The notes: generated by a model from the sequence alone, not told the origin. A DNA stretch of 5,953 bases from CAYUFF01 sp964444075 (GCA_964444075.1 CAYUFF010000043.1:1-5953), one strand, 5' to 3'; shown: positions 1 through 5,228, numbered from the stretch's first letter. A program made the numbers and translations.

Positions 1-914
1 TTTGTTGTGTTCCAGGAGTTTGCGTAAATGGTTCCTTTGAAGTAAACGTTATCGGTGTTGTTGAGGAAGTTGTTGTAGAAAAGATTTGAGGCATCGGCCT
101 CGTAAAGGTAGATTCCGTATTGGGAGTTATCGTAGATTTTAGAGTTTTTGATTGTGTTTGAATCGGAGTGGTCCAGCCAGATTCCATAGCGCTGATTGGA
201 ATGGGAGGTTATGTCGGAAAGAGTGTTGGAGTTGGAGGAGTAGAGGTAGATTCCGTCCCATCCGTTGGAGTGGGTGCTTATGTTGGAGAAAATGTTGGAG
301 TGAGATCTATCAAGCCAAATTCCAAAAGCTCCCTCGGAATAAGTTGTGACGTTAGTTAAGGTGTTGGAGTCGGAGCAAGTGAGGTAGATTCCAAAGTTGT
401 TGGAATAGGTGGTGATGCTGGAGAGAGTGTTGGAGTTTGAATCCTCGAGGTAGATTCCACCCCTGTTGTCGTGGGAGATGATGTCGGAGAGAGTGTTGGA
501 GTCTGAGTAGTAGAGGTAAATTCCATCATAGCAGCTTGAATAAGTCGTTACGTTTTCGATCGTGTTTCCATTTGCATTTTCTATGTAAATGTTTGCAGAA
601 TACCAATCACTCACCTTACAATTCTTTACCGTTACGTTTGTCGTTTGCTCAGAGGAGCGGTAGATGTAAATTCCGTAATCAGCGTTATCATCCCCGTCTA
701 CCAAGTGGTTTTGGCAGTCGAGAACGATGTTGTTTGCCTGAATGTCTATGCAGGGAGAGGTAGAAGAATCTATTATGTCCGCGGTTAGCAAGTAAGTCTC
801 GCCAGACTGGTTTAGGGTACTGCAGTCGGAAATGTAGGTCACGGCGAGGGAAATCTTTGGAAATATGATTAGCGAAAGGAAAGTTGTTATCAGCAATAAA
901 GCTTTTGGCTTCAT
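1..914 (-). CDS. Secreted right-handed beta-helix (NosD-type) protein, 3' end cut by window edge
   Basis: Reading the minus strand from ATG at 914 gives 304 codons with no stop before the window edge, so the gene is partial. Residues 1-24 look like a signal peptide (Lys near the start, then LLLITTFLSLIIF). Residues 27-80 resemble the cap seen in archaeal NosD/pectate-lyase-like proteins (CIDIQANNIVLDC). From residue 81 the chain is made of beta-helix coils; seven regular ones begin at residues 131, 153, 175, 198, 221, 244 and 267 with the pattern GI[YW]L..S.SNTL. Residues 291-304 (YFKGTIYANSWNTT) look like the end of a NosD-type helix block. Several N-x-S/T sequons (for example N93, N121, N188, N211, N285) fit a glycosylated surface protein. 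The likely role is an extracellular or cell-surface carbohydrate-binding or structural protein; no catalytic residues can be assigned. No Shine-Dalgarno is visible. An AT-rich TATA-like stretch lies around 961-975. Family assignment is firm, function is not. Confidence 0.85.
   Translation of the reverse strand, partial: MKPKALLLITTFLSLIIFPKISLAVTYISDCSTLNQSGETYLLTADIIDSSTSPCIDIQANNIVLDCQNHLVDGDDNADYGIYIYRSSEQTTNVTVKNCKVSDWYSANIYIENANGNTIENVTTYSSCYDGIYLYYSDSNTLSDIISHDNRGGIYLEDSNSNTLSSITTYSNNFGIYLTCSDSNTLTNVTTYSEGAFGIWLDRSHSNIFSNISTHSNGWDGIYLYSSNSNTLSDITSHSNQRYGIWLDHSDSNTIKNSKIYDNSQYGIYLYEADASNLFYNNFLNNTDNVYFKGTIYANSWNTT
45..524 (-). repeat. Seven tandem beta-helix coil repeats, 66-69 bp period
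   Basis: This is a tandem repeat inside the beta-helix gene. The units start at residues 131, 153, 175, 198, 221, 244 and 267, so they are 22 or 23 residues (66 or 69 bp) long. On the plus strand the repeat shows as recurring GTGTTGGAGT and GAGGTAGATTCC words. The DNA is similar enough between units for the repeat to be visible by eye, which suggests duplication of whole coils. The last units (244 and 267) are the most divergent. Confidence 0.85.
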
Positions 915-926
915 AACGCATCTACT

Positions 927-1112
927 TTGTTGATACATCCAGGGAAAATTTCAACTTCCACCGAAATAAAATTTACAACCAAGAAAGTGAAGGAGTGCTT
1001 CGCAATCTTTGCCAAAAGTTTCAGCAGGAAAGTAAGCGAGTTCGAGGGTAGGAGGGTTTGGTGCTTCGACCTGAAGGACCTAGAGAAAATTTTCATGGCC
1101 AAGCGCAGTTAG
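927..1112 (+). CDS. Small uncharacterised ORF, uncertain
   Basis: This 61-codon frame starts with TTG (a second TTG follows at once; a GTG lies at 987) and ends with TAG at 1110-1112. I do not recognise a family. The product would be basic and soluble, with an amphipathic middle and a segment FEGRRVWCFDLKDLEKIF that looks like genuine protein. Codon choice (AAG, GAG, AGG, TTC, GAC) matches the surrounding genes. It fills the gap exactly: 12 bp from the start of the divergent beta-helix gene and 3 bp from the stop of the convergent CDF gene. Against it are the lack of an ATG and of a ribosome binding site. A weak AATAAAGC at 895-902 would suit a leaderless TTG start. A 63-codon minus-strand frame covers the same bases and looks less protein-like. 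It could also be the remnant of a longer gene. Confidence 0.4.
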   Translation: MLIHPGKISTSTEIKFTTKKVKECFAIFAKSFSRKVSEFEGRRVWCFDLKDLEKIFMAKRS

Positions 1113-1115
1113 AAT

Positions 1116-2372
1116 TCACACAATCTTTTTAGTGGGTCTCGACATCCTCTTCAGCTTCCCTAAAAAGTAGTAGCGCAAAACATCCTTCACGCGTTTTCCC
1201 CTAGCCGAATAAACTTCTACGAGATTATCCCTAAGAGCATGAAAGGTTATGCCGCCCATTTCCTTGGCCACGACCGCGTCGACGTTTTCCTTCACCAAGA
1301 ATTCAGCGACGCTGAAGCCTGCCTTTGCAGACCTTCTCTTGAACGGGTTCTTCTTCACGTAGGAGGAGAGGACTCGCTTTCTCTTCCTGTCGACTTGCAG
1401 AAAGATGAAGAAGTTAGCCCTACCGAACTTTTCAGCGAGCGGGGATTCGAACCCTTCTTCCTTCTCGATTGGTACGACTACCTTTGCTTTCTCTGCCTCG
1501 TGGGGCTCTACGTGGATGGTGAAGCTGTCTATCTCATCGATTTTTTTCTTGACCCTCTCTTCTATCTCGTCGGCTATTTCGTGAGCCTTACCGACGGTAA
1601 GACGGCCCCTCACCTTGATGTCAACCTCGCCGAAGATGAAGGGGCCCGACCTCCTCAGCTTGAGGTTTTTGAACCCTTCCACTCCTTTGGTAGAGAGCAA
1701 GATTCTCTTAACCTCTCCTTCGATTTTTCTTCCGGGGCTGATGTCCATGAGGGAAGCCACCGAATCGTAAACGGAGTGTATACCGACCTTAAAGACGAGC
1801 ACCGCGATTCCTACCGTCACGAGACCCTCCACGCCAGCCACACCACAGGCCGCGAGAACGACAGTCACGAATACTGCGGAAGAGACTAACGTGTCCATGT
1901 ACTTTTCCCTCCCGCTAACGAGCAAGCTGTGCGAGTTGATGGCCTTCCCCACCCTTTTTAGGTACCTACCGAGCAAGTAAGAGGCGAGCGCTACCGTCGC
2001 TGCCGTCGCGAGCGCCAGCCCTGGGAACGACACTATCGGTGGCGAGAATATCTTGCGGTAACCCTCCACCGCTAAGTTCACCGACGCCCATAGGATGAAA
2101 ACCGAAACGAATAGCGCCGCCAAGCTTTCTGCCTTGTAATAGCCGTACGGAAACTTCCTGTCTGGTGCTCTCTGAGCGACCCTGAGCCCGAACCAAGATG
2201 CGAAGGTTGTTAACGAGTCAGAGGCGTTGTGGATGCCGTCCGCTACTAGAGCGATGCTTCCGGAAACGGTTCCGACGAAGGCCTCTAGAGCCCCGAGTAG
2301 CAAAACCGCTATCGAACTGAGGGCGGCGGCCCTCTCCCCCTCCTTCAGCCTTTCGATCCTCTTCTTCCTCAT
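1116..2372 (-). CDS. Cation diffusion facilitator transporter with C-terminal NifX-like domain
   Basis: This 418-residue membrane protein should move divalent metal ions out of the cytoplasm by proton or cation antiport, as CDF proteins do. Six membrane segments are visible at about 18-38, 40-63, 84-104, 115-136, 160-182 and 183-200. Segment 2 carries the CDF metal site ADGIHNASD (H48-xxx-D52). At the matching place by segment 5 the sequence is GREKYMD, giving E156-xxx-D160 rather than the common HxxxD, so metal choice may differ from the Zn(II) norm. Residues 213-292 form the cytoplasmic CDF dimerisation domain, ending HVEPH. Residues 298-406 match the NifX/NifB dinitrogenase Fe-Mo cofactor-binding fold (SPLAEKFGRANFFIFLQVD, then FSVAEFLVKENVDAVVAKEMGG). 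This appended domain has no cysteine; the only one in the protein is C176, in segment 5. The ATG overlaps the stop of the upstream NifX-like gene (ATGA), and the nearest Shine-Dalgarno-like GAGGT is 13 nt away, so translation is probably coupled. The family call is firm; the metal is unknown. Confidence 0.93.
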   Translation of the reverse strand: MRKKRIERLKEGERAAALSSIAVLLLGALEAFVGTVSGSIALVADGIHNASDSLTTFASWFGLRVAQRAPDRKFPYGYYKAESLAALFVSVFILWASVNLAVEGYRKIFSPPIVSFPGLALATAATVALASYLLGRYLKRVGKAINSHSLLVSGREKYMDTLVSSAVFVTVVLAACGVAGVEGLVTVGIAVLVFKVGIHSVYDSVASLMDISPGRKIEGEVKRILLSTKGVEGFKNLKLRRSGPFIFGEVDIKVRGRLTVGKAHEIADEIEERVKKKIDEIDSFTIHVEPHEAEKAKVVVPIEKEEGFESPLAEKFGRANFFIFLQVDRKRKRVLSSYVKKNPFKRRSAKAGFSVAEFLVKENVDAVVAKEMGGITFHALRDNLVEVYSARGKRVKDVLRYYFLGKLKRMSRPTKKIV

Positions 2373-3001
2373 GCTTTCTTAGTAGACCTCAGCCTTTTCT
2401 CCAACAGCTTGATTTTCCTGTCAACGTGCTTGATGGTTTCTTCTATCATCTTCTTCTCAAGCTTGAGCATCCTTATTTCGAAGTCCAAGTCCTCCTTACC
2501 TACTTCCGCAGCTACCTTGGGAGTAAAGAAAGGACAGATATCCGTGCCCTTCCCGTCTACCCTGATATTGTGAAGCGTGCACTTTCCTCGATGAAAGTAA
2601 ATGCACTGCTCGTGTGTAGGAATCCCTTGCTCGGTCTTTGGAACGAGCGATTCCTTCGGTCGGGCAGCACCAATGCCTTTCCCTACCAAGGCTTCTATCG
2701 CTTCCCTCACCCTTATTCCGCTCGCACGGAACGTCTTTATCCCAGCTTTCGCTAGAGTCTCGCTCGCAAGCGGTCCGAAGTTTCCAGCTACTACCACCTC
2801 AGCTTTCAGCCCAGCGGCAAGCTGAGAAGCCCTTACCCCAGCTCCTCTCCCAGAGCTGGCGACCTCGTTCCTGACCACCTTAACTCCCTTAATCCTGCCT
2901 CCCTCTACTGTTACTAAGGTAAAGGTCGGTGCCCTCGCGAACACAGGCGAGACTATATCTTCCAACCCGCCGTTGCTGGATGTAGCTACCAACACCCTCA
3001 T
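2369..3001 (-). CDS. NifX/NifB-like Fe-Mo cofactor-binding family protein with Cys/His segment and C-terminal helix
   Basis: The protein has 210 residues. Residues 1-115 match the dinitrogenase iron-molybdenum cofactor-binding fold (COG1433 type): MRVLVATSSNGG, SPVFARAPTFTLVTVEGG, and the late EVVVAGNFGPLASETLAKAG. In archaea without nitrogenase such proteins are thought to bind iron-sulfur or other metal clusters. Here the domain is followed by residues 128-160, which contain C133, C141 and C156 with H130, H137 and H144, a possible metal site. Residues 170-207 form a charged helix likely to make a coiled coil. That helix is close in sequence to the end of the protein encoded just upstream. 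The ATG overlaps the stop of that gene (ATGA at 2998-3001), with GGAG at 3008-3011 as ribosome site. The gene's own stop overlaps the CDF start. No nif genes are seen nearby, so a nitrogenase role is not implied. Confidence 0.88.
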   Translation of the reverse strand: MRVLVATSSNGGLEDIVSPVFARAPTFTLVTVEGGRIKGVKVVRNEVASSGRGAGVRASQLAAGLKAEVVVAGNFGPLASETLAKAGIKTFRASGIRVREAIEALVGKGIGAARPKESLVPKTEQGIPTHEQCIYFHRGKCTLHNIRVDGKGTDICPFFTPKVAAEVGKEDLDFEIRMLKLEKKMIEETIKHVDRKIKLLEKRLRSTKKA

Positions 3002-3399
3002 TTTCCTCTCCTCATCCTTTCTAACTCTTTGATTTTCCTTTCGATAAACTTTAGCTCTTCCTCGAGCATCCTCCTCTCTTCCTTCAGGGCTTCCAGCTCA
3101 TCCTTCGCTGAGGGCGTCACCTGGAACGTCGTCGCCGGAGCTTCTCCCAAGCCAGCCTCCTTGCCCTCCTCGAGCTGCGATTCTAGCACAGGCCCTTGAG
3201 GAGTCCACCTTACCGGCCCGTAGATTCCTGTCCACCACCATCTTGGTAGCCAAGGGAACCACCTGCACCTCCATCCCCAACCCAAACCGAACGCTGGCAA
3301 CCCGTAGCTAGCTCTCATCCATCCTGGCATTCCAGTGACTCTGTACCAGAACCTCCAACCTCTTCTCCATCTCCAACCCCAACCGAATCCCCAAGGCAC
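2998..3399 (-). CDS. Trp-rich DUF5320-like protein with C-terminal coiled coil
   Basis: I start this at GTG 3399 because a perfect Shine-Dalgarno sits 7 nt before it; a longer reading from ATG 3465 would begin inside the operator. The product has 133 residues. Residues 1-65 contain 15 tryptophans, with many Gly, Arg, Phe and Pro (MPWGFGWGWRWRRGW; PWLPRWWWTG), no clear membrane helix and one cysteine (C45). Residues 66-98 are a Pro/Gly/Glu-rich linker. Residues 99-131 form a heptad-like charged helix (ELEALKEERRML...ERKIKELE). This layout, an aromatic/Gly/Arg-rich front and a short C-terminal helix, resembles the DUF5320 family, whose genes are often found beside NifX-like genes in archaea and anaerobic bacteria. 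Function is unknown; binding of nucleic acid, membrane surface or metal clusters would all be guesses. It is the first gene of the operon and overlaps the next by 4 bp. Confidence 0.75.
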   Translation of the reverse strand: MPWGFGWGWRWRRGWRFWYRVTGMPGWMRASYGLPAFGLGWGWRCRWFPWLPRWWWTGIYGPVRWTPQGPVLESQLEEGKEAGLGEAPATTFQVTPSAKDELEALKEERRMLEEELKFIERKIKELERMRRGK

Positions 3400-3402
3400 G
3401 CT

Positions 3403-3411
3403 ATCACCTCC
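3403..3411 (-). promoter_or_regulatory. Perfect Shine-Dalgarno for the DUF5320-like gene
   Basis: The minus strand reads GGAGGTGAT, complementary over nine bases to the conserved 3' tail of archaeal 16S rRNA. The GGAGG core is 7 nt from the GTG at 3399. It decides that start over in-frame ATGs further upstream and suggests strong translation of the operon's first gene. Confidence 0.85.
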
Positions 3412-3428
3412 CTCTATTTTTAAATTTT

Positions 3429-3464
3429 GTGCGATAGCACATATTAAAATTATGTGCATATGCA
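3429..3464. promoter_or_regulatory. Overlapping inverted repeats, candidate operator
   Basis: Three nested symmetric elements lie here. GTGC at 3429-3432 and GCAC at 3437-3440 flank GATA. GCACATA at 3437-3443 and TATGTGC at 3451-3457 form a 7-bp inverted repeat around a 7-nt spacer. TGCATATGCA at 3455-3464 is a perfect 10-bp palindrome. The 7-bp repeat is centred at about 3447, where the TATA box at 3468-3475 would place transcription start. Binding here would block initiation, so I infer a repressor site, perhaps for a metal-responsive regulator. No regulator gene is visible in the window. Confidence 0.55.
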
Positions 3465-3467
3465 AAA

Positions 3468-3483
3468 TATTTAAATCTTTCGG
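3468..3483 (-). promoter_or_regulatory. BRE/TATA promoter of the metal-handling operon
   Basis: On the minus strand CCGAAAGA (3483-3476) is a good purine-rich BRE followed by TTTAAATA (3475-3468). Transcription should begin about 25 nt on, near 3446-3448, giving a leader of roughly 47 nt that contains the Shine-Dalgarno. The promoter sits in the 97-bp gap after gltB, so the three downstream genes can be expressed independently of it. Confidence 0.6.
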
Positions 3484-3496
3484 TCAACGTCATATT

Positions 3497-4696
3497 TTAC
3501 TCTCCCACAAGCTTCACTCCAGTAAGTTTCGCCACGGTTTCGTCCAAACTCCTCAGGTCCTCCTTGCATAACTCGTGAACGCTCTTCTTTCCGCAGGCTG
3601 CCGCTATCATTTTTACCTCTTCCGTGCAGGCTACGATGTAATTCGCAACCCTTTTGGCAGCCTCGTCCACGTTCAACCTTTTCCTAAGCTCAACTTCTTG
3701 GGTAGCTATGCCTTTCGGACACTTTCCAGTGTAGCAACGTCGGCAAAAAACGCATCCCATCGCCACTAACGCGGGAAACCCTACGAACACGCCGTCGGCA
3801 CCGAGAGCCAAGGCTTTAGCAACATCACCTCCCGTCGAGATACCCCCACCGACTATCAACTGCTGCTTGGCTCCGACCTCTTCCAAGATTGCTCTAGCCT
3901 TGGCTGTAGCGACCAACGTAGGTATTCCGACGTTTTTCATCATCACTTCCGGTGCCGCACCCGTTCCGCCCTCGCCACCGTCGATCGCTATTACGTCTGG
4001 ATTAGCTTCCGCCGCAGCCCTCACATCTCTATCGATGTCCGTCGCGGCAAACTTCAGTATGACGGGCTTTCCTCCGCTAATCTCTCTCAAAAGCTCTATC
4101 CTTTCCCTCAGTTCCTCCAACGAGCCTATGTCCGGGTGGGTAGGGGGTGAAATTACATCTTTCCCAACCTCTACACCCCTCGCCTTTGCTATCTCTTCCG
4201 TCACCTTCTCTTTGGGCAAGAGCCCTCCCTGACCCGGCTTAGCTCCCTGACTTATCTTGACTTCTATCGCGTCGGCCTCCATCAAACTCTCCTCGCTCAC
4301 CCCAAACCTCCCCGTCGAGTACTGGAAGATCAACCTCTTGGCGAGCTTCCTTTCCTCAGGTAGCATACCTCCCTCTCCGGTGTTCGAGCAAGTACCCGCC
4401 ATGCTCGAAGCTTTAGCGAGAGCCATTTTCGCTTCTTTGCTGAGAGCCCCAAAGCTCATCGCGGCAATCATTATCGGAGTGTCGAGCTTTAAAGGGTTCT
4501 TGGCAATCCTCCCGAGAACGGTTTCCGAAGAAATTTTCTCCCTGAAGTAGTCGAGTGGCGTTGTGTAGAATTGCGACGGCGTGAAGACCAAGGACTCCCA
4601 GCCGAAACCTTCGAAAAAGTTCTTCCCGGAAGTTACGACAGGCCTTCCGCTTTCCGCCCTTTTCCTTATACCCTCGAGCCACTCCCCGACGTCCAT
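3497..4696 (-). CDS. gltB: Archaeal glutamate synthase, FMN/iron-sulfur central domain protein
   Basis: This 399-residue protein corresponds to the synthase (FMN-binding) domain of glutamate synthase, which reduces 2-oxoglutarate plus ammonia-derived nitrogen to glutamate. Visible landmarks are MSFGALSKEAKMALAKAS (80-97), SNTGEGG (104-110), KISQGAKPGQGGLLP (147-161), DGGEGGTGAAP (239-249) and GGGISTGGDVAKALALGAD (283-301), a TIM-barrel FMN site. The cluster motif is C315-x5-C321-x4-C326, as for the [3Fe-4S] cluster of bacterial GltB, with an extra C318. The glutaminase and GXGXG domains of full-length bacterial GltB are absent, and so is the N-terminal ferredoxin-like domain of some archaeal homologues. 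Those parts may be encoded elsewhere, or the enzyme may be a related FMN synthase such as an N-methylglutamate synthase subunit. The ATG at 4696 has no Shine-Dalgarno; a TTTAAG 27-32 nt upstream could support a leaderless message. It lies 41 bp after the zinc-ribbon gene. Confidence 0.93.
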   Translation of the reverse strand: MDVGEWLEGIRKRAESGRPVVTSGKNFFEGFGWESLVFTPSQFYTTPLDYFREKISSETVLGRIAKNPLKLDTPIMIAAMSFGALSKEAKMALAKASSMAGTCSNTGEGGMLPEERKLAKRLIFQYSTGRFGVSEESLMEADAIEVKISQGAKPGQGGLLPKEKVTEEIAKARGVEVGKDVISPPTHPDIGSLEELRERIELLREISGGKPVILKFAATDIDRDVRAAAEANPDVIAIDGGEGGTGAAPEVMMKNVGIPTLVATAKARAILEEVGAKQQLIVGGGISTGGDVAKALALGADGVFVGFPALVAMGCVFCRRCYTGKCPKGIATQEVELRKRLNVDEAAKRVANYIVACTEEVKMIAAACGKKSVHELCKEDLRSLDETVAKLTGVKLVGE

Positions 4697-4722
4697 GAGA
4701 TAAATGTATAGCCTAGGAGGAG

Positions 4723-4728
4723 CTTAAA
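4723..4728 (-). promoter_or_regulatory. Weak TATA-like element before gltB
   Basis: The minus strand reads TTTAAG 27-32 nt before the gltB ATG, the right distance for a leaderless transcript. The match is poor and there is no convincing BRE. Read-through from the L40e unit is an equally good explanation for gltB expression. Confidence 0.25.
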
Positions 4729-4737
4729 CCTTACCCT

Positions 4738-5013
4738 CTAGAGTTTCCTCAGGTCTTCTACCACTATGGTTCTTCCGCACTTACCACACTTGAACTTTGG
4801 CCTCTTGAACCTTTTCCCGCCCTTCCTCTTTTCCATCTTTACTTCCTTTATCTCGTAGAAGCCGCAGTGCGGGCAAACGTATTCGACCATCGCCTCCTCT
4901 CCCTTCAACTTTCCGATGACCAAGTTTTCCCTCTTCGTAAAGAACTCGAAGTCTTTCGTTACCGAGTAGCCCCTTTCCATCCACTCTTTCAGCAACCTGC
5001 TCTCAAACTTCAT
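4738..5013 (-). CDS. Small zinc-ribbon protein downstream of L40e
   Basis: I choose the ATG at 5013, which overlaps the L40e stop (ATGA) and has GAGGAGG at 5022-5028, 8 nt upstream. An upstream in-frame start at 5055 would lie inside L40e. The product has 91 residues. Residues 1-45 form a mixed alpha/beta front (LLKEWMERGYSVTKDFEFF, then NLVIGKLKGEEAMVEYV). C47-x2-C50 (CPHCG) and C76-x2-C79 (CGKCG) are a typical zinc-ribbon pair, separated by a very basic loop (KMEKRKGGKRFKRPKFK) that could contact RNA or DNA. I do not recognise the family. Overlap with a ribosomal protein gene suggests a role in translation or RNA metabolism, which is inference from context only. Confidence 0.82.
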   Translation of the reverse strand: MKFESRLLKEWMERGYSVTKDFEFFTKRENLVIGKLKGEEAMVEYVCPHCGFYEIKEVKMEKRKGGKRFKRPKFKCGKCGRTIVVEDLRKL

Positions 5014-5183
5014 TTCTTTTCCCTCCTCTTTGGCCTTAACGCTCTGGAGCCGCACCTCCTACACTTAACCTTTCCGGCCCTAACCTTTGCTTCATCAGCC
5101 CTTATCTTTGCCTTACACCTCCTACAAACGAAAACCCTGTTGAAAAGCCTGTCCATGGCTTCTGGGAAGATTTTCTTGACCAT
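5010..5183 (-). CDS. rpl40e: Large-subunit ribosomal protein L40e (eL40)
   Basis: The protein has 57 residues. It begins MVKKIFPEAMDRLFNRVFVC, then shows C20-x2-C23 and C41-x2-C44 and ends CGSRALRPKRREKK. The opening (FPEA...RLFNR), the two CxxC pairs and the basic LRPK tail identify archaeal L40e, a small zinc-binding protein of the 50S subunit without the ubiquitin fusion seen in eukaryotes. The loop between the Cys pairs is 17 residues; about 10 is what I recall for most archaeal L40e proteins. The start at 5183 is supported by GAGGTG at 5189-5194, 5 nt upstream. The stop overlaps the start of the zinc-ribbon gene by 4 bp. Confidence 0.9.
   Translation of the reverse strand: MVKKIFPEAMDRLFNRVFVCRRCKAKIRADEAKVRAGKVKCRRCGSRALRPKRREKK
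5022..5028 (-). promoter_or_regulatory. Shine-Dalgarno of the zinc-ribbon gene
   Basis: The minus strand reads GAGGAGG inside the last codons of L40e, 8 nt before the ATG at 5013. It favours this start over the in-frame ATG at 5055. Confidence 0.7.
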
Positions 5184-5188
5184 CCACC

Positions 5189-5228
5189 CACCTCGCCTGA
5201 GAAAATTTTTCCTCCAGGAATTTTAAAA
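5189..5228 (-). promoter_or_regulatory. Promoter and ribosome site of the L40e gene
   Basis: TTTTAAAA at 5221-5228, preceded on the minus strand by an A-rich GAAAAATAG, fits an archaeal TATA box with BRE. Transcription would start near 5199, leaving a leader of about 16 nt that holds the Shine-Dalgarno GAGGTG at 5189-5194. The TATA box directly follows the stop codon of the upstream membrane-protein gene. Confidence 0.5.

Noticed and set aside
45..524. Regular spaced repeats as a CRISPR array
   Set aside because: The 66-69 bp period is in frame and codes for beta-helix coils; there are no identical repeats separated by unrelated spacers.
688..921. 77-codon minus-strand frame
   Set aside because: It overlaps the signal peptide and cap of the beta-helix protein in another frame; the beta-helix frame is open for the full 304 codons and has clear repeats.
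1126..1130. TTTTT run as a terminator for the small plus-strand ORF
   Set aside because: Five T's alone, inside the CDF coding region, are too weak, and the ORF itself is uncertain.
1239..1889. 216-codon plus-strand frame
   Set aside because: It lies antisense within the CDF gene, whose minus-strand product has clear membrane segments and domain motifs. The plus-strand reading has no family features and reflects codon bias on the other strand.
2369..3001. Nitrogenase cofactor assembly role for the NifX-like gene
   Set aside because: No nif structural or assembly genes are visible, and this family is widespread in archaea without nitrogenase.
3400..3465. N-terminal extension of the Trp-rich protein from ATG 3465
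   Set aside because: The extra 22 residues are encoded by the palindromic control region, upstream of and through a perfect Shine-Dalgarno, and by predicted promoter sequence.
3867..4550. Two plus-strand frames (3867-4232 and 4257-4550)
   Set aside because: Both are antisense to the central part of gltB, which has unambiguous FMN-binding motifs there. The products are low-complexity Ser/Ala/Pro-rich.
5014..5055. N-terminal extension of the zinc-ribbon protein from ATG 5055
   Set aside because: It would overlap the conserved end of L40e in another frame, while ATG 5013 has a good ribosome site and an ATGA junction.
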